The notes beneath the pieces are model-generated. The model made no database searches. It had not been told where the DNA came from and worked only from the letters and a program-made list of their open reading frames with translations. Position numbers and translations under genes: made by a program. Positions 7,905 to 15,018 of a stretch of DNA of 19,721 nucleotides are shown piece after piece (the stretch's first letter is position 1; each line of letters opens with the position of its first letter). This DNA comes from PALSA-607 sp036510735 (GTDB taxonomy: Bacteria; Actinomycetota; Actinomycetes; Acidothermales; Acidothermaceae): contig DATCDK010000078.1 in NCBI GenBank assembly GCA_036510735.1, positions 1 to 19,721 of the forward strand, written 5' to 3'.

Positions 7905-8941
7905 TCTCTTTTTCCGTGCAGCGTCAGCGATATGAGCCGATCGATCACTTCAGCGAGGGGTAAGCCTGCCGCTGCCATCATTCTCGGGTAGCGGCTGTAT
8001 GAGGTCATGCCGGGTAACGTGTTGACCTCATTGAGAACTACTGTTCCATCTTCGGTTAAGAACATGTCGACCCGCGCCAGTCCCTTGCATCCCAAAGCGC
8101 GGTAGATGACTTTCGCCGCCTCCTGCACGCGCTCGCGAGACTCTGCTGACATGTCGGCGGGAACTATGAATGCTGCATTTGCAGAGCCGCTCTCGGGATC
8201 GCTCTCCTGATGGATTCTGAAGAAGCCATGAGATAACGAGATTCGGTCTACCTCGCCTGCGACCAATCCGAGTCGCTCTCCTAGAATCGCGCAGCCCACC
8301 TCGCTGCCGACGACGGCCTCTTCAATCAACACCTTCGAGTCGAACTGCCGTGCGGTTTCAACCGCGCTCGGCAGTTCCTCTTTTCTCGATACCTTGCTGA
8401 CGCCGAAGGATGAGCCAGAACGCGCCGGCTTGACGAAGATGGGATAGGGAAGGCTGCTGGGATCGATCTTCGCGTGCGCTGTCAGCACCCAGTGTTTCGG
8501 TACGGCGATTCCCGCGCTTCTGGCGACGATGTAGGCCAAGGATTTGTCCATGCACAACGCGGAGCTTTGGATGTCACAACCTACGTATGGGATGCCGGAG
8601 AGCTCAAGCAGACCCTGTATCGCACCGTCCTCGCCGAGCCTGCCGTGCAGCACGGGAAGCACAACATCCAAACGGACCATGTCGTACCGTTCACGCTCGA
8701 GGACCAGCAATCCGTGAACGCTTCTATCCGGTGACAACACGGCTGGACGGCTACCGCCGTTCTCCCAATCCGCGCCAGGGGCGGCACACAGTTTCCACGC
8801 ACCAGTCGTCGTGATCCCGATCCAGAATGGCTCGTACTTCTCAAGGTCGAGGCATTTCGCGACCTCTTGCGCTGACTTGACGGAGACAGGATGTTCCTCG
8901 GAGCAGCCGCCGAATATGACGCCGACCTTCAGCCGATCCAC
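7901..8941 (-). CDS. vanA: VanA-type D-alanine--D-lactate ligase
   Basis: The product has 346 residues in the ATP-grasp D-Ala-D-X ligase family. Motifs read FGGCSEEHPVSVKSA at the start, LHGRLGEDGAIQG near 98-110, FVKPARSGSSFGV (169-181), GLARVDMF and NEVNTLPGMTSYSRYP. The Ω-loop carries FRIHQE with His at residue 244, the same number as His244 of enterococcal VanA, which favours D-lactate over D-alanine as second substrate. The product D-Ala-D-Lac ends the peptidoglycan stem and lowers vancomycin affinity. Translation starts at GTG (8941) with GAGGAG 8 nt upstream inside the vanH end; the genes overlap by 13 bp. The sequence resembles the actinomycete branch (or VanO of Rhodococcus) more than clinical VanA; the exact van type needs a tree. 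Confidence 0.93.
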   Translation of the reverse strand: MDRLKVGVIFGGCSEEHPVSVKSAQEVAKCLDLEKYEPFWIGITTTGAWKLCAAPGADWENGGSRPAVLSPDRSVHGLLVLERERYDMVRLDVVLPVLHGRLGEDGAIQGLLELSGIPYVGCDIQSSALCMDKSLAYIVARSAGIAVPKHWVLTAHAKIDPSSLPYPIFVKPARSGSSFGVSKVSRKEELPSAVETARQFDSKVLIEEAVVGSEVGCAILGERLGLVAGEVDRISLSHGFFRIHQESDPESGSANAAFIVPADMSAESRERVQEAAKVIYRALGCKGLARVDMFLTEDGTVVLNEVNTLPGMTSYSRYPRMMAAAGLPLAEVIDRLISLTLHGKRE

Positions 8942-9915
8942 GCTGCGTTCTCCTCTTCAAACGTGAGGCAATTGACGATCGAGTTTTCGACGGTGTCGAT
9001 CAACGCGTGATCTGTGTAGTAGGCCGTGTGCGGACTAATGACGACGTTCGGCAACTGTTGGAGGCGCGACAGCGGCTCGTTGTCGATGGGTTTGTTTCTC
9101 CAGTCGGCGTAGAAGATTCCGTCTTCTCCTTCAAGGACATCCAACGCCGCACCAGCCAGCTTGCCGCTTTCCAACGCCGAAAGAAGAACCTCGGTGTGCA
9201 CGAGTGAGCCGCGTCCCGTATTGACAACGAATGCGCCGCGCTTCATCTGCTCGATACGTCGACGATTGAGGAGATGGTGAGTGTCCGCCATGAGCGGAGT
9301 GTGGAGTGTGACGATGTCGCTCTGCCGCAACAATTCGTCGAGCGGGACGTAGCGGGCGGGGGTCGTGGGACGAGTGTCATAGGCCAATATCAGGCAGCCG
9401 AATCCCCGCAGCCGGTCCATGACCGCTGCCCCAATGCGTCCGGTTCCGATCACCCCCACGGTCAGATCGCGTAGTTCCTTCCCGCGCACGTCATGGAGCC
9501 GGTAGTCATGAGTGTCTGTACGGCGGATGACGGATTTCGCGTTTCGCACCGCCATCAGCATCAGCATCAGCGTGTAGTCAGCCACGCTGTCGGGCGAGTA
9601 GGCGACGTTGCCAACGGAGATGCCGACGCTCTCCGCGTAGTCCACATCGATGTGGTCATATCCAATGCTCCGTGTGGAGACATACGCGACGCCGGCAAGG
9701 CTTAGCGCCAGCAGGGTGGAGTTCGTGACGCGAGTCTTGTGGCCGACGCTGATGCATCGGTTGCCGCGCACCAACTCGACATTGCTCTCGGAGAGCGCTG
9801 CCTCCGTGATGGTTGGCATAACGCCAAAACGGGGCGCGATCTCGCGGAACACGGCGGCCTCATCTGGCCCGCATCCGTATACCGTGATTCCCCGCGCCGG
9901 CGCGCTGTAGGTCAT
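8929..9915 (-). CDS. vanH: VanH, D-lactate dehydrogenase
   Basis: The product has 328 residues of the D-2-hydroxyacid dehydrogenase family and reduces pyruvate to D-lactate with NAD(P)H, feeding VanA. The nucleotide-binding motif GTGRIG is at 157-162. Catalytic Arg235 (NTGRGSL), Glu264 (EGEDGIF) and His296 (SPHTAYY) sit at the same numbers as in lactobacillar D-LDH. NVAYSPDSVADYTLMLMLM and VRGKELRDLTVGV are typical of VanH. It is first in the operon. The frame stays open to 10536 only because it shadows murF. The ATG at 9915 matches VanH N-termini (GITVYGC soon after). GGAGG ends one base before this ATG, which is closer than usual. Confidence 0.92.
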   Translation of the reverse strand: MTYSAPARGITVYGCGPDEAAVFREIAPRFGVMPTITEAALSESNVELVRGNRCISVGHKTRVTNSTLLALSLAGVAYVSTRSIGYDHIDVDYAESVGISVGNVAYSPDSVADYTLMLMLMAVRNAKSVIRRTDTHDYRLHDVRGKELRDLTVGVIGTGRIGAAVMDRLRGFGCLILAYDTRPTTPARYVPLDELLRQSDIVTLHTPLMADTHHLLNRRRIEQMKRGAFVVNTGRGSLVHTEVLLSALESGKLAGAALDVLEGEDGIFYADWRNKPIDNEPLSRLQQLPNVVISPHTAYYTDHALIDTVENSIVNCLTFEEENAAWIG

Positions 9916-9942
9916 GCCTCCAGTGAAGGCACCATGATGTTG
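9916..9942 (-). promoter_or_regulatory. Possible vanH promoter end and ribosome binding site
   Basis: On the minus strand a weak -10 candidate, CAACAT (9937-9942), is followed after about 20 nt by GGAGGC directly before the vanH ATG. It lies 13 bp from the candidate VanR operator at 9956-9977, close enough for that site to serve both directions. The hexamer is poor, so this is tentative. Confidence 0.25.
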
Positions 9943-9955
9943 CCAGCACGTATGA

Positions 9956-9995
9956 GGTTTTCGATACGCCGTCGATATGTCGCCCGCCGTAGCGT
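9956..9995 (+). promoter_or_regulatory. murF-side promoter with candidate VanR operator
   Basis: Positions 9956-9977 hold GGTTTTCGATA followed by CGCCGTCGATA, with two perfect TCGATA half-sites (9961-9966, 9972-9977) 11 bp apart. TAGCGT is at 9990-9995. Compared with the vanR element, 19 of 22 bases match and the distance from the shared 11-mer to TAGCGT is 23 nt in both. The element points toward murF and lies in the 126-bp gap between vanH and murF. VanR binding is inferred from position and repetition. Confidence 0.65.
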
Positions 9996-10003
9996 GCGAG
10001 CGC

Positions 10004-10045
10004 ATGTCGCTGCGGTTCGCCGGCGCTCGTGCTAGCCGGGCATGA
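10004..10045 (+). CDS. Leaderless 13-residue leader peptide overlapping murF
   Basis: The ATG at 10004 lies 8 nt after TAGCGT, where transcription should begin. It opens a frame of 13 residues (MSLRFAGARASRA) whose TGA overlaps the murF ATG as ATGA. The murF start itself has no ribosome binding site. A leaderless mini-ORF handing ribosomes to murF by termination-reinitiation is therefore plausible. The peptide resembles nothing I know and may have no function of its own. This rests on geometry only; no conservation test was possible. Confidence 0.4.
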   Translation: MSLRFAGARASRA

Positions 10046-11385
10046 TTCCGCTCAGCATCGATGAAATCGCCGCGATTGTCGGTGGGACTGTCGAGGGCGA
10101 CGGCACCATAGCAGTGACCGCCCCGGCCGTCCTCGACAGTCGGCAGGCCGAACCGGGTGGCCTCTTCGTCGCTTTCGCCGGCGAACACGCGGACGGCCAC
10201 AACTACGCCAGCCAGGCCGGCAAGGTCGGCGCGGTGGCCGTACTGGGCACTCGGCCCACGCCGCTGCCCAGCGTGATCGTCGAGGACGCCCAGCCTGCGC
10301 TGCAGGCGCTCGCCGCGCACGTTGTAGGTCGGCTGCGCCACGAGCTGACCGTCGTTAGTGTGACCGGCTCGCAGGGCAAGACCAGCACCAAAGACCTGTT
10401 GGCAGCGGTGCTTTCGAGGACCGCGTCGACGATCGCCACGATCGGCTCGTTTAATAACGAGCTCGGCGTACCGCTCTCCATGCTGCGGGCCGCCGCGGCG
10501 ACCAGGTTCCTCGTCCTGGAGATGGGAGCCCGCCACATCGGCGACATCGCCGAGCTCACCGCCCTAGTTGCGCCCGACATCGCCGTCGTCCTCAACGCCG
10601 GGCAGGCGCACCTCGGCAAGTTCGGGTCGCGCGAGGCCATCGCCCAGGCCAAAGGCGAACTCGTCCAGGGGTTGGCGCAGGGTGGCACCGCGATTCTCAA
10701 CGCCGACGACCCCAGGGTGATGGCGATGCGGTCCCTCACCGACGGCCCGGTGCTGACCTTCGGCTACGCGGAGCACGCCGACGTGCGGGTGGTCGACCTG
10801 GCGACGGACCGGCGCGGGCGTCCGTCCTTCGCGCTGCAGACCGGCGACGGCTCGGCGTCCGTCGCGCTTCAGCTCGTCGGCGCCCACCAGGCGCTTAACG
10901 CGTCGGCTGCCGCGGCGGCGGGGCTGGCGGCCGGCGTGCCCCTCGACGTGGCCGCTGCGGCGCTGTCCACCGCCTCGCTGTCGAAGTGGCGCATGGAGCT
11001 ACGCGACCTCGCCGACGGTGCGACGCTGCTCAACGACTCCTACAACGCCAACCCCGACTCGACCCGCGCTGCCCTGGACGCTCTAGCAGCGATCGAGGGC
11101 GGACGGCGGATCGCCGTCCTCGGCGAGATGCTTGAACTCGGCGACGAAAGCGACGCCGAACACCGCGCCGTCGGCGAGTACGCCGCATCCCGCGCCGACA
11201 TCGTGATCGCGGTTAGTGAGGGCGCCCAGCCGATCGCCGACGGCGCAGGCGAGCGGGCGGTGGTGCTGGCCGACAACAACGCGGCCGTTGACTGGCTGCG
11301 CAGCCACCTCGTCGCCGGCGACGTGGTGCTCGTTAAAGCCTCACGCGGGGCGCACCTCGACGAGGTCGCCGCCGCACTCACGTAG
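10042..11385 (+). CDS. murF: MurF, UDP-MurNAc-tripeptide--D-alanyl-D-alanine ligase (probably the van-associated paralogue)
   Basis: The 447-residue Mur ligase has the usual three-domain plan. Residues 1-~95 form the UDP-binding domain. The ATP loop GSQGKTSTKD is at 109-118; LEMGARHIGDIAEL (159-172), AHLGKFGS, and the probably carbamylated Lys204 (AKGEL) form the central domain. DSYNANPDS (332-340) and GEMLELGDES (361-370) mark the end of the central domain and the third domain. It adds D-Ala-D-Ala, or here perhaps D-Ala-D-Lac, to the UDP-MurNAc-tripeptide. It is not in a division/cell-wall gene cluster: no murE, mraY or murD flanks it. It faces away from vanH behind an element shared with vanR. 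A separate housekeeping murF elsewhere in the genome is expected but cannot be confirmed here. Confidence 0.93.
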   Translation: MIPLSIDEIAAIVGGTVEGDGTIAVTAPAVLDSRQAEPGGLFVAFAGEHADGHNYASQAGKVGAVAVLGTRPTPLPSVIVEDAQPALQALAAHVVGRLRHELTVVSVTGSQGKTSTKDLLAAVLSRTASTIATIGSFNNELGVPLSMLRAAAATRFLVLEMGARHIGDIAELTALVAPDIAVVLNAGQAHLGKFGSREAIAQAKGELVQGLAQGGTAILNADDPRVMAMRSLTDGPVLTFGYAEHADVRVVDLATDRRGRPSFALQTGDGSASVALQLVGAHQALNASAAAAAGLAAGVPLDVAAAALSTASLSKWRMELRDLADGATLLNDSYNANPDSTRAALDALAAIEGGRRIAVLGEMLELGDESDAEHRAVGEYAASRADIVIAVSEGAQPIADGAGERAVVLADNNAAVDWLRSHLVAGDVVLVKASRGAHLDEVAAALT

Positions 11386-11455
11386 TTCAGCGGGACCTAG
11401 GCATGGTCTTGGTATTTCGATGGAACGAGTTTCCAAGGGCTGACACAGTCTGCAG

Positions 11456-12376
11456 ATGGTTCACAACGTTGCTCTGGTTCTCGGTGGTGGTGGGGCCGCC
11501 GGAAATGCGTGGGAGATCGGTGTCATCGCCGGCTTGGCCGAAGGTGGTGTCGATCTCACAGAGGCCGCCGACTTGGTGGTGGGCACGTCGGCCGGTGCCA
11601 CTGCGGCAGCGCAGGTGCGCAGCGGCATACCGGCGGCCGATCTGTTCGCCTCGGTGCTGTCCCCGCCGGTTCAACCGGTCGGACAGAACCCGGAGCGGCC
11701 GCCGTCCCTGCCGATGGCCAGGGTGTTCGAGCGGATGAGGGCAATCGGCGCCGCGGCTACCTCGGCAGCCGATCTACAACGTGCGATGGGCGCGTTCGGG
11801 TTGGAGAGCGACTCCACAATCGGATCCGGAGCAGCACAGCGCCGTGCAACGGTCGCCGCCAGGCTGCCTAGCCCGCAGTGGCCGGACAGGCCGATGATCG
11901 TGGTGGTCCTCGACGCGCACACCGGCGAGTTAGCTGCGTTCGACCGCGATTCCGGCATCGAACTCGTCGACGCGGTCACCGCGAGCACTGCGCTGCCCGG
12001 CCTGGTCCCCACCGTCAGCATCAACGGCTCTCACTACATCGACGGTGGCGTGCGCTCGAGCGAAAATGCCGACCTTGCCTCGGGCTATGCGAACGTCGTA
12101 GTGCTCTCGCCGTTGGGCGGACGAAACCGGACGCCGGAACAGGGCGCGGACCCGGCCGGTCAGTTCGAGGGCCTGCGCAGATTCCCGGGTGCGGATCTGG
12201 AAAGCCAGGTCGAGACCCTGCGCATGCAAGGCAGCCACGTCGAGGTGATCACGCCGGACGCCGATTCCCGAGCCGCAATGGGCACGAACCAGATGGATCC
12301 CACGACCCGCATCCCCTCCGCCCGTGCCGGTTTCGCCCAAGGCAAGCAAGAAGCGACCCGCGTGACGTTCGTCTGA
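11456..12376 (+). CDS. Patatin-like phospholipase family protein
   Basis: The 306-residue protein has all patatin marks: the glycine-rich oxyanion motif GGGGAAG (10-16), the nucleophile elbow GTSAG with Ser45, and the dyad Asp196 in YIDGGVRS. These enzymes hydrolyse lipid acyl esters with a Ser-Asp dyad. The substrate is unknown. No signal peptide or membrane segment is seen, so it is likely cytoplasmic or loosely membrane-bound. It follows murF by 70 bp on the same strand and could be read through from it. A poor -10 candidate CACAGT lies 6 nt before the ATG, and no ribosome binding site is visible, so leaderless expression is possible. Whether it belongs to the resistance regulon is open. 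Confidence 0.87.
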   Translation: MVHNVALVLGGGGAAGNAWEIGVIAGLAEGGVDLTEAADLVVGTSAGATAAAQVRSGIPAADLFASVLSPPVQPVGQNPERPPSLPMARVFERMRAIGAAATSAADLQRAMGAFGLESDSTIGSGAAQRRATVAARLPSPQWPDRPMIVVVLDAHTGELAAFDRDSGIELVDAVTASTALPGLVPTVSINGSHYIDGGVRSSENADLASGYANVVVLSPLGGRNRTPEQGADPAGQFEGLRRFPGADLESQVETLRMQGSHVEVITPDADSRAAMGTNQMDPTTRIPSARAGFAQGKQEATRVTFV

Positions 12377-12390
12377 CGATTGCGAGATGG

Positions 12391-12514
12391 CTACCGGATG
12401 ACGCGGTAGTCGGCGAGCAGATAGCCAGTCGGTGAGGTCGCGCAACGGACCGACTCGGGGCGCCTCGGCGACACCGTCGAGGGACAACAACTCATACGCG
12501 ACGATCTTTCGCAC
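12391..12514 (-). pseudogene. RibD/DHFR-like reductase with most of the gene deleted
   Basis: The GTG start at 12514, with GGAGG 8 nt upstream, begins VRKIVAYELLSLDGVAEAP, the normal N-terminus of the dihydrofolate-reductase-like RibD C-terminal family. About 20 codons later the frame changes, and the next frame reads SPTGYLLADYRVIR to a stop at 12391, which is the normal C-terminus of the same family. Both ends are well preserved while some 140 middle residues are missing, which implies one internal deletion near 12455. No functional enzyme can result. It is not a copy of the two intact family members in this window, whose ends differ (YLRYRIRS, HVRYRIVR). Confidence 0.7.
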
Positions 12515-12562
12515 GCTGAACACCTCCGGTTGCCTGACGCGCCACCCTTCGATCGGGCGACG

Positions 12563-13067
12563 TCACGGCCAGAGAAGTTGCTTCGTCCAGCCGTCGCCGC
12601 CGCTCTCGTACCGGACCCTGGTGTGCTTGCGGTCCTTGTCGCCTTGCCAGAACTCCACATGTCCGGCCCGCAGGGTGTACAAGATCCACTCGCTGACCAC
12701 CAGCCCAGGCTCACGTGCCAATCGCTCCAGAGCCTGCTTCGCTGCGATGTCGACGGAGCCTTGGTCGTCGAGTGGCGTGCTCTGCGGACCGGTCATGGCC
12801 GACGCGCGTGAGCCCTCCGATCGGGCCAGGAAGTCCGCGGCACTGCGCTCCACAGATTCCGCGCGCACCGTGCCCCGAACCCTGACCTGCCGGGCCGATC
12901 GTCGACAGCGTCATCGCGTGTGGTTCGCGGACGCCCGCGGCGACCGCGGCAACGAGCCAGCCCTCGAAACAGGTGACCGGATCTGCAGGCGTCGCGGCCG
13001 GCTCGAAGCCAGGTAGCTCATCGGCAAAAACAGGGAGGTCGCGAAGGTACTGCCGGGTGTCATTCAC
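12563..13067 (-). pseudogene. pdxH: Pyridoxamine 5'-phosphate oxidase with internal deletion
   Basis: The GTG at 13067 (GGGAG 5 nt upstream) opens NDTRQYLRDLPVF and continues to EPHAMTLSTIGPAG, the PdxH N-terminus. Near 12880-12890 the frame changes, and the second frame reads RVRGTVRAESVERSAADFLARS, then FWQGDKDRKHTRVRY and a stop at 12563, the PdxH C-terminus. The halves total about 169 residues against roughly 210-230 for the family, so some 50 residues are lost, including the FMN-contacting central strands. PdxH makes pyridoxal phosphate from the pyridoxine or pyridoxamine phosphates. This copy should be dead, so the cell must rely on another route such as PdxS/PdxT or another pdxH. Parts of the text sequences are read in two frames. 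Confidence 0.8.
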
Positions 13068-13165
13068 TGGATCTCCCGTGAAACCGGTGGTGAGGATTGC
13101 AGATACAGGACGAGTGTCCCAGTTCCACCTCGACAGGACACCCGCTTTTGGGTGAACGTGCGGAT

Positions 13166-13182
13166 CTCCACCGAACCTTCAC
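13166..13182 (+). promoter_or_regulatory. Direct repeat upstream of the second response regulator
   Basis: CTCCAC (13166-13171) and CTTCAC (13177-13182) are 11 bp apart, one helical turn. This is the layout of OmpR/PhoP-type binding sites. It sits 45 bp before the start of a regulator of that family, so autoregulation is possible. The repeat is short and could be chance. Confidence 0.3.
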
Positions 13183-13214
13183 AAATAGCCCCGGTTATCT
13201 CCACGGAGCGCCCC

Positions 13215-13220
13215 TACAGT
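13215..13220 (+). promoter_or_regulatory. -10 element of the second two-component operon
   Basis: TACAGT lies 6 nt before the ATG at 13227 with no ribosome binding site between, suggesting a leaderless mRNA. No convincing -35 is present, in keeping with an activator-dependent promoter. Confidence 0.5.
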
Positions 13221-13226
13221 CGTGGC

Positions 13227-13913
13227 ATGAGCAAGCGCCGGGTCCTCGTGGTGGACGACGATCCCACCATCGCCGATTCGGTGGCCGCCCGATTGCGCGC
13301 CGAGGGCCTCGACGTCCGCATTGCCAATGACGGGCCCAGCGCCGTCGAGGCATGCCGAAGCGGGCAGCCCGATCTGGTCGTGCTCGATGTCATGTTGCCC
13401 GGCTTCGACGGGCTGGAAGTCTGCCGACGCATCCAGGCAGAACGACCGGTTCCGGTTCTGATGCTCACGGCGCGCGCCGACGAGACCGACTTACTGGTCG
13501 GCCTCGGCGTAGGAGCGGACGACTATCTGAGCAAGCCCTTCAGCATGCGCGAACTCGTCGCTCGGGTCCATGCCTTGTTGCGACGCAGTGACCGCGCCGC
13601 GGATGCAGCCCGCAGCACTATCCCTTCGGTTTGGGTTGGCGACGTGGAGATCGATTTCTCTGAACGCCGAGTGCGCCGAGATGACGCCGACGTACATCTG
13701 ACGCGTACGGAGTTCGACCTCCTCGCCTATCTCGCCGCTCGCCCTAGAGCAGCTGTCAGCCGTGAGTCGCTGCTAGCCGCGCTGTGGGGCTGGGGCGATT
13801 CCGGAGGTAGCCGAACCGTCGACAGTCACGTGAAGGCCTTGCGTCGCAAGCTCGGCGAAGACCTCATCCGAACTGTTCACGGCGTGGGCTACGCACTTGA
13901 GACACCGCGATGA
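13227..13913 (+). CDS. OmpR-family response regulator
   Basis: The 228-residue regulator has an N-terminal receiver: VLVVDDDP with the acidic pocket at 10-12, phosphate-accepting Asp54 in VVLDVMLPGFDG, Thr81 and Lys103 (LSKPFSMREL). The C-terminal winged helix (~130-225) has LTRTEFDLLAYLAARP, SRTVDSHVKALRRKLGE and GVGYALE. The frame extends back to 13152, but the MSKRRVLVV start fits the family and the TACAGT placement. Its stop overlaps the kinase start as ATGA. It is distinct from VanR (different linker and recognition helix), so the two systems probably answer different signals. The downstream DUF4173 gene suggests an envelope-related job; the target genes are unknown. Confidence 0.9.
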   Translation: MSKRRVLVVDDDPTIADSVAARLRAEGLDVRIANDGPSAVEACRSGQPDLVVLDVMLPGFDGLEVCRRIQAERPVPVLMLTARADETDLLVGLGVGADDYLSKPFSMRELVARVHALLRRSDRAADAARSTIPSVWVGDVEIDFSERRVRRDDADVHLTRTEFDLLAYLAARPRAAVSRESLLAALWGWGDSGGSRTVDSHVKALRRKLGEDLIRTVHGVGYALETPR

Positions 13914-14950
13914 GCACGCTGGGTGCGGCGGTAGCTCGTTTCCTCGAACGTCTACCACGCCCGCTGGATCCGGTTCGGTCGTTCAAAGTCAAAATCGGAC
14001 TGCTCGTCAGCGCGCCAGTCATCGCGGCCGGATTCACGTTTTGGATCGAGGCGCACGGGTGGCTTGCGCATTGGCAGTTGCGGTGGTCACTGCTCGGCGC
14101 GTTGGTCGTCTCGCTCTGTATCACCCAGTTCTTGGCGCACGGCATGACATCGCCACTGAGAGAAATGACTGCCGCCGCAAGGGCGATGGCACACGGCGAC
14201 TACACGGCACGGGTGCGAGCAACGTCGCGCGACGAGGTAGGCGAACTCGCGACCGCGTTTAACCAGATGTCGACGGACCTCGCCGCGGCAGATCAGTATC
14301 GGCGCGAGCTGATCGCGAACGTGTCTCATGAGTTGCGGACGCCGATAACCGCGCTTCAAGCCGTACTCGAGAATGTCGTCGACGGTGTCGGATCCGCGGA
14401 TCCAGCCACAATGCAGAGCGCGTTGAACCAGACCCAGCGGCTCGGGCAACTCGTGAGCGAACTCCTCGATCTCTCCCGTGTTGACGGCGGGATGGTTCCT
14501 CTGCGGCGCAGCGAGATCCACGTCCGCACATTCTTGACCGAGGCCGTAGACCAGGCGAGCGTCGGCCAACGGACAAACACCATCACCGTTGACGTCGAAC
14601 CTCCTGACATGACTGCGACGGCAGACCCAGCGCGGCTACACCAGGTCGTTGCGAACCTCCTCGACAACGCCTCAAGACACAGCCCGTCGGGTGGTCGGAT
14701 CGTGGTCTCAGCCAGATCCATCAACGCCGCGGGTGGCCTCGTGCTCGAGGTGCGCGACAACGGACCTGGCATCGCAGCCGACGAGCGGTCGAACGTTTTC
14801 GAGCGATTCACTCGCGGCGGTTCGCGCGACGGCGGAACTGGCCTCGGCCTCGCGATCGCCCGCTGGGCGGTTGAACTGCACGGCGGCACCATCGCCGTCG
14901 TCGGTGACGAGCCTGGCTGCCGGATTCGGGTAACACTGCCGCCCGGCTGA
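13910..14950 (+). CDS. HAMP-domain sensor histidine kinase
   Basis: The 346-residue kinase has two membrane segments at about 27-46 and 58-77, separated by only ~12 residues (IEAHGWLAHWQL), so it has almost no external sensor domain and may sense the membrane or a partner. HAMP (~78-130) has EMTAAARAMAHGDYTARV. The phosphorylated His140 is in NVSHELRTPITALQ. The ATPase domain has NLLDNASRHSP, DNGPGI and GGTGLGLAIA. It should phosphorylate the regulator encoded just upstream, with which it overlaps by 4 bp (ATGA). The membrane protein of the next gene is a natural candidate for sensing partner, though this is inference from operon position. Confidence 0.9.
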   Translation: MSTLGAAVARFLERLPRPLDPVRSFKVKIGLLVSAPVIAAGFTFWIEAHGWLAHWQLRWSLLGALVVSLCITQFLAHGMTSPLREMTAAARAMAHGDYTARVRATSRDEVGELATAFNQMSTDLAAADQYRRELIANVSHELRTPITALQAVLENVVDGVGSADPATMQSALNQTQRLGQLVSELLDLSRVDGGMVPLRRSEIHVRTFLTEAVDQASVGQRTNTITVDVEPPDMTATADPARLHQVVANLLDNASRHSPSGGRIVVSARSINAAGGLVLEVRDNGPGIAADERSNVFERFTRGGSRDGGTGLGLAIARWAVELHGGTIAVVGDEPGCRIRVTLPPG

Positions 14951-15018
14951 GCTGATTCCCCCAATACCCACGGAGCCGCCGCGGCGCCGCGATGACGACT
15001 GCCTGCATGGAGGACTTC

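Noticed and set aside
9916..10536. In-frame N-terminal extension of VanH by about 207 residues
   Set aside because: It overlaps murF and the promoter region, has no family similarity, and VanH proteins begin near 9915.
11408..11440. Sequence resembling the VanR box (GGTATTTCGATGGAACGA) upstream of the patatin gene
   Set aside because: The half-sites are not 11 bp apart, the shared 11-mer is not matched and no TAGCGT follows, so the likeness is probably chance.
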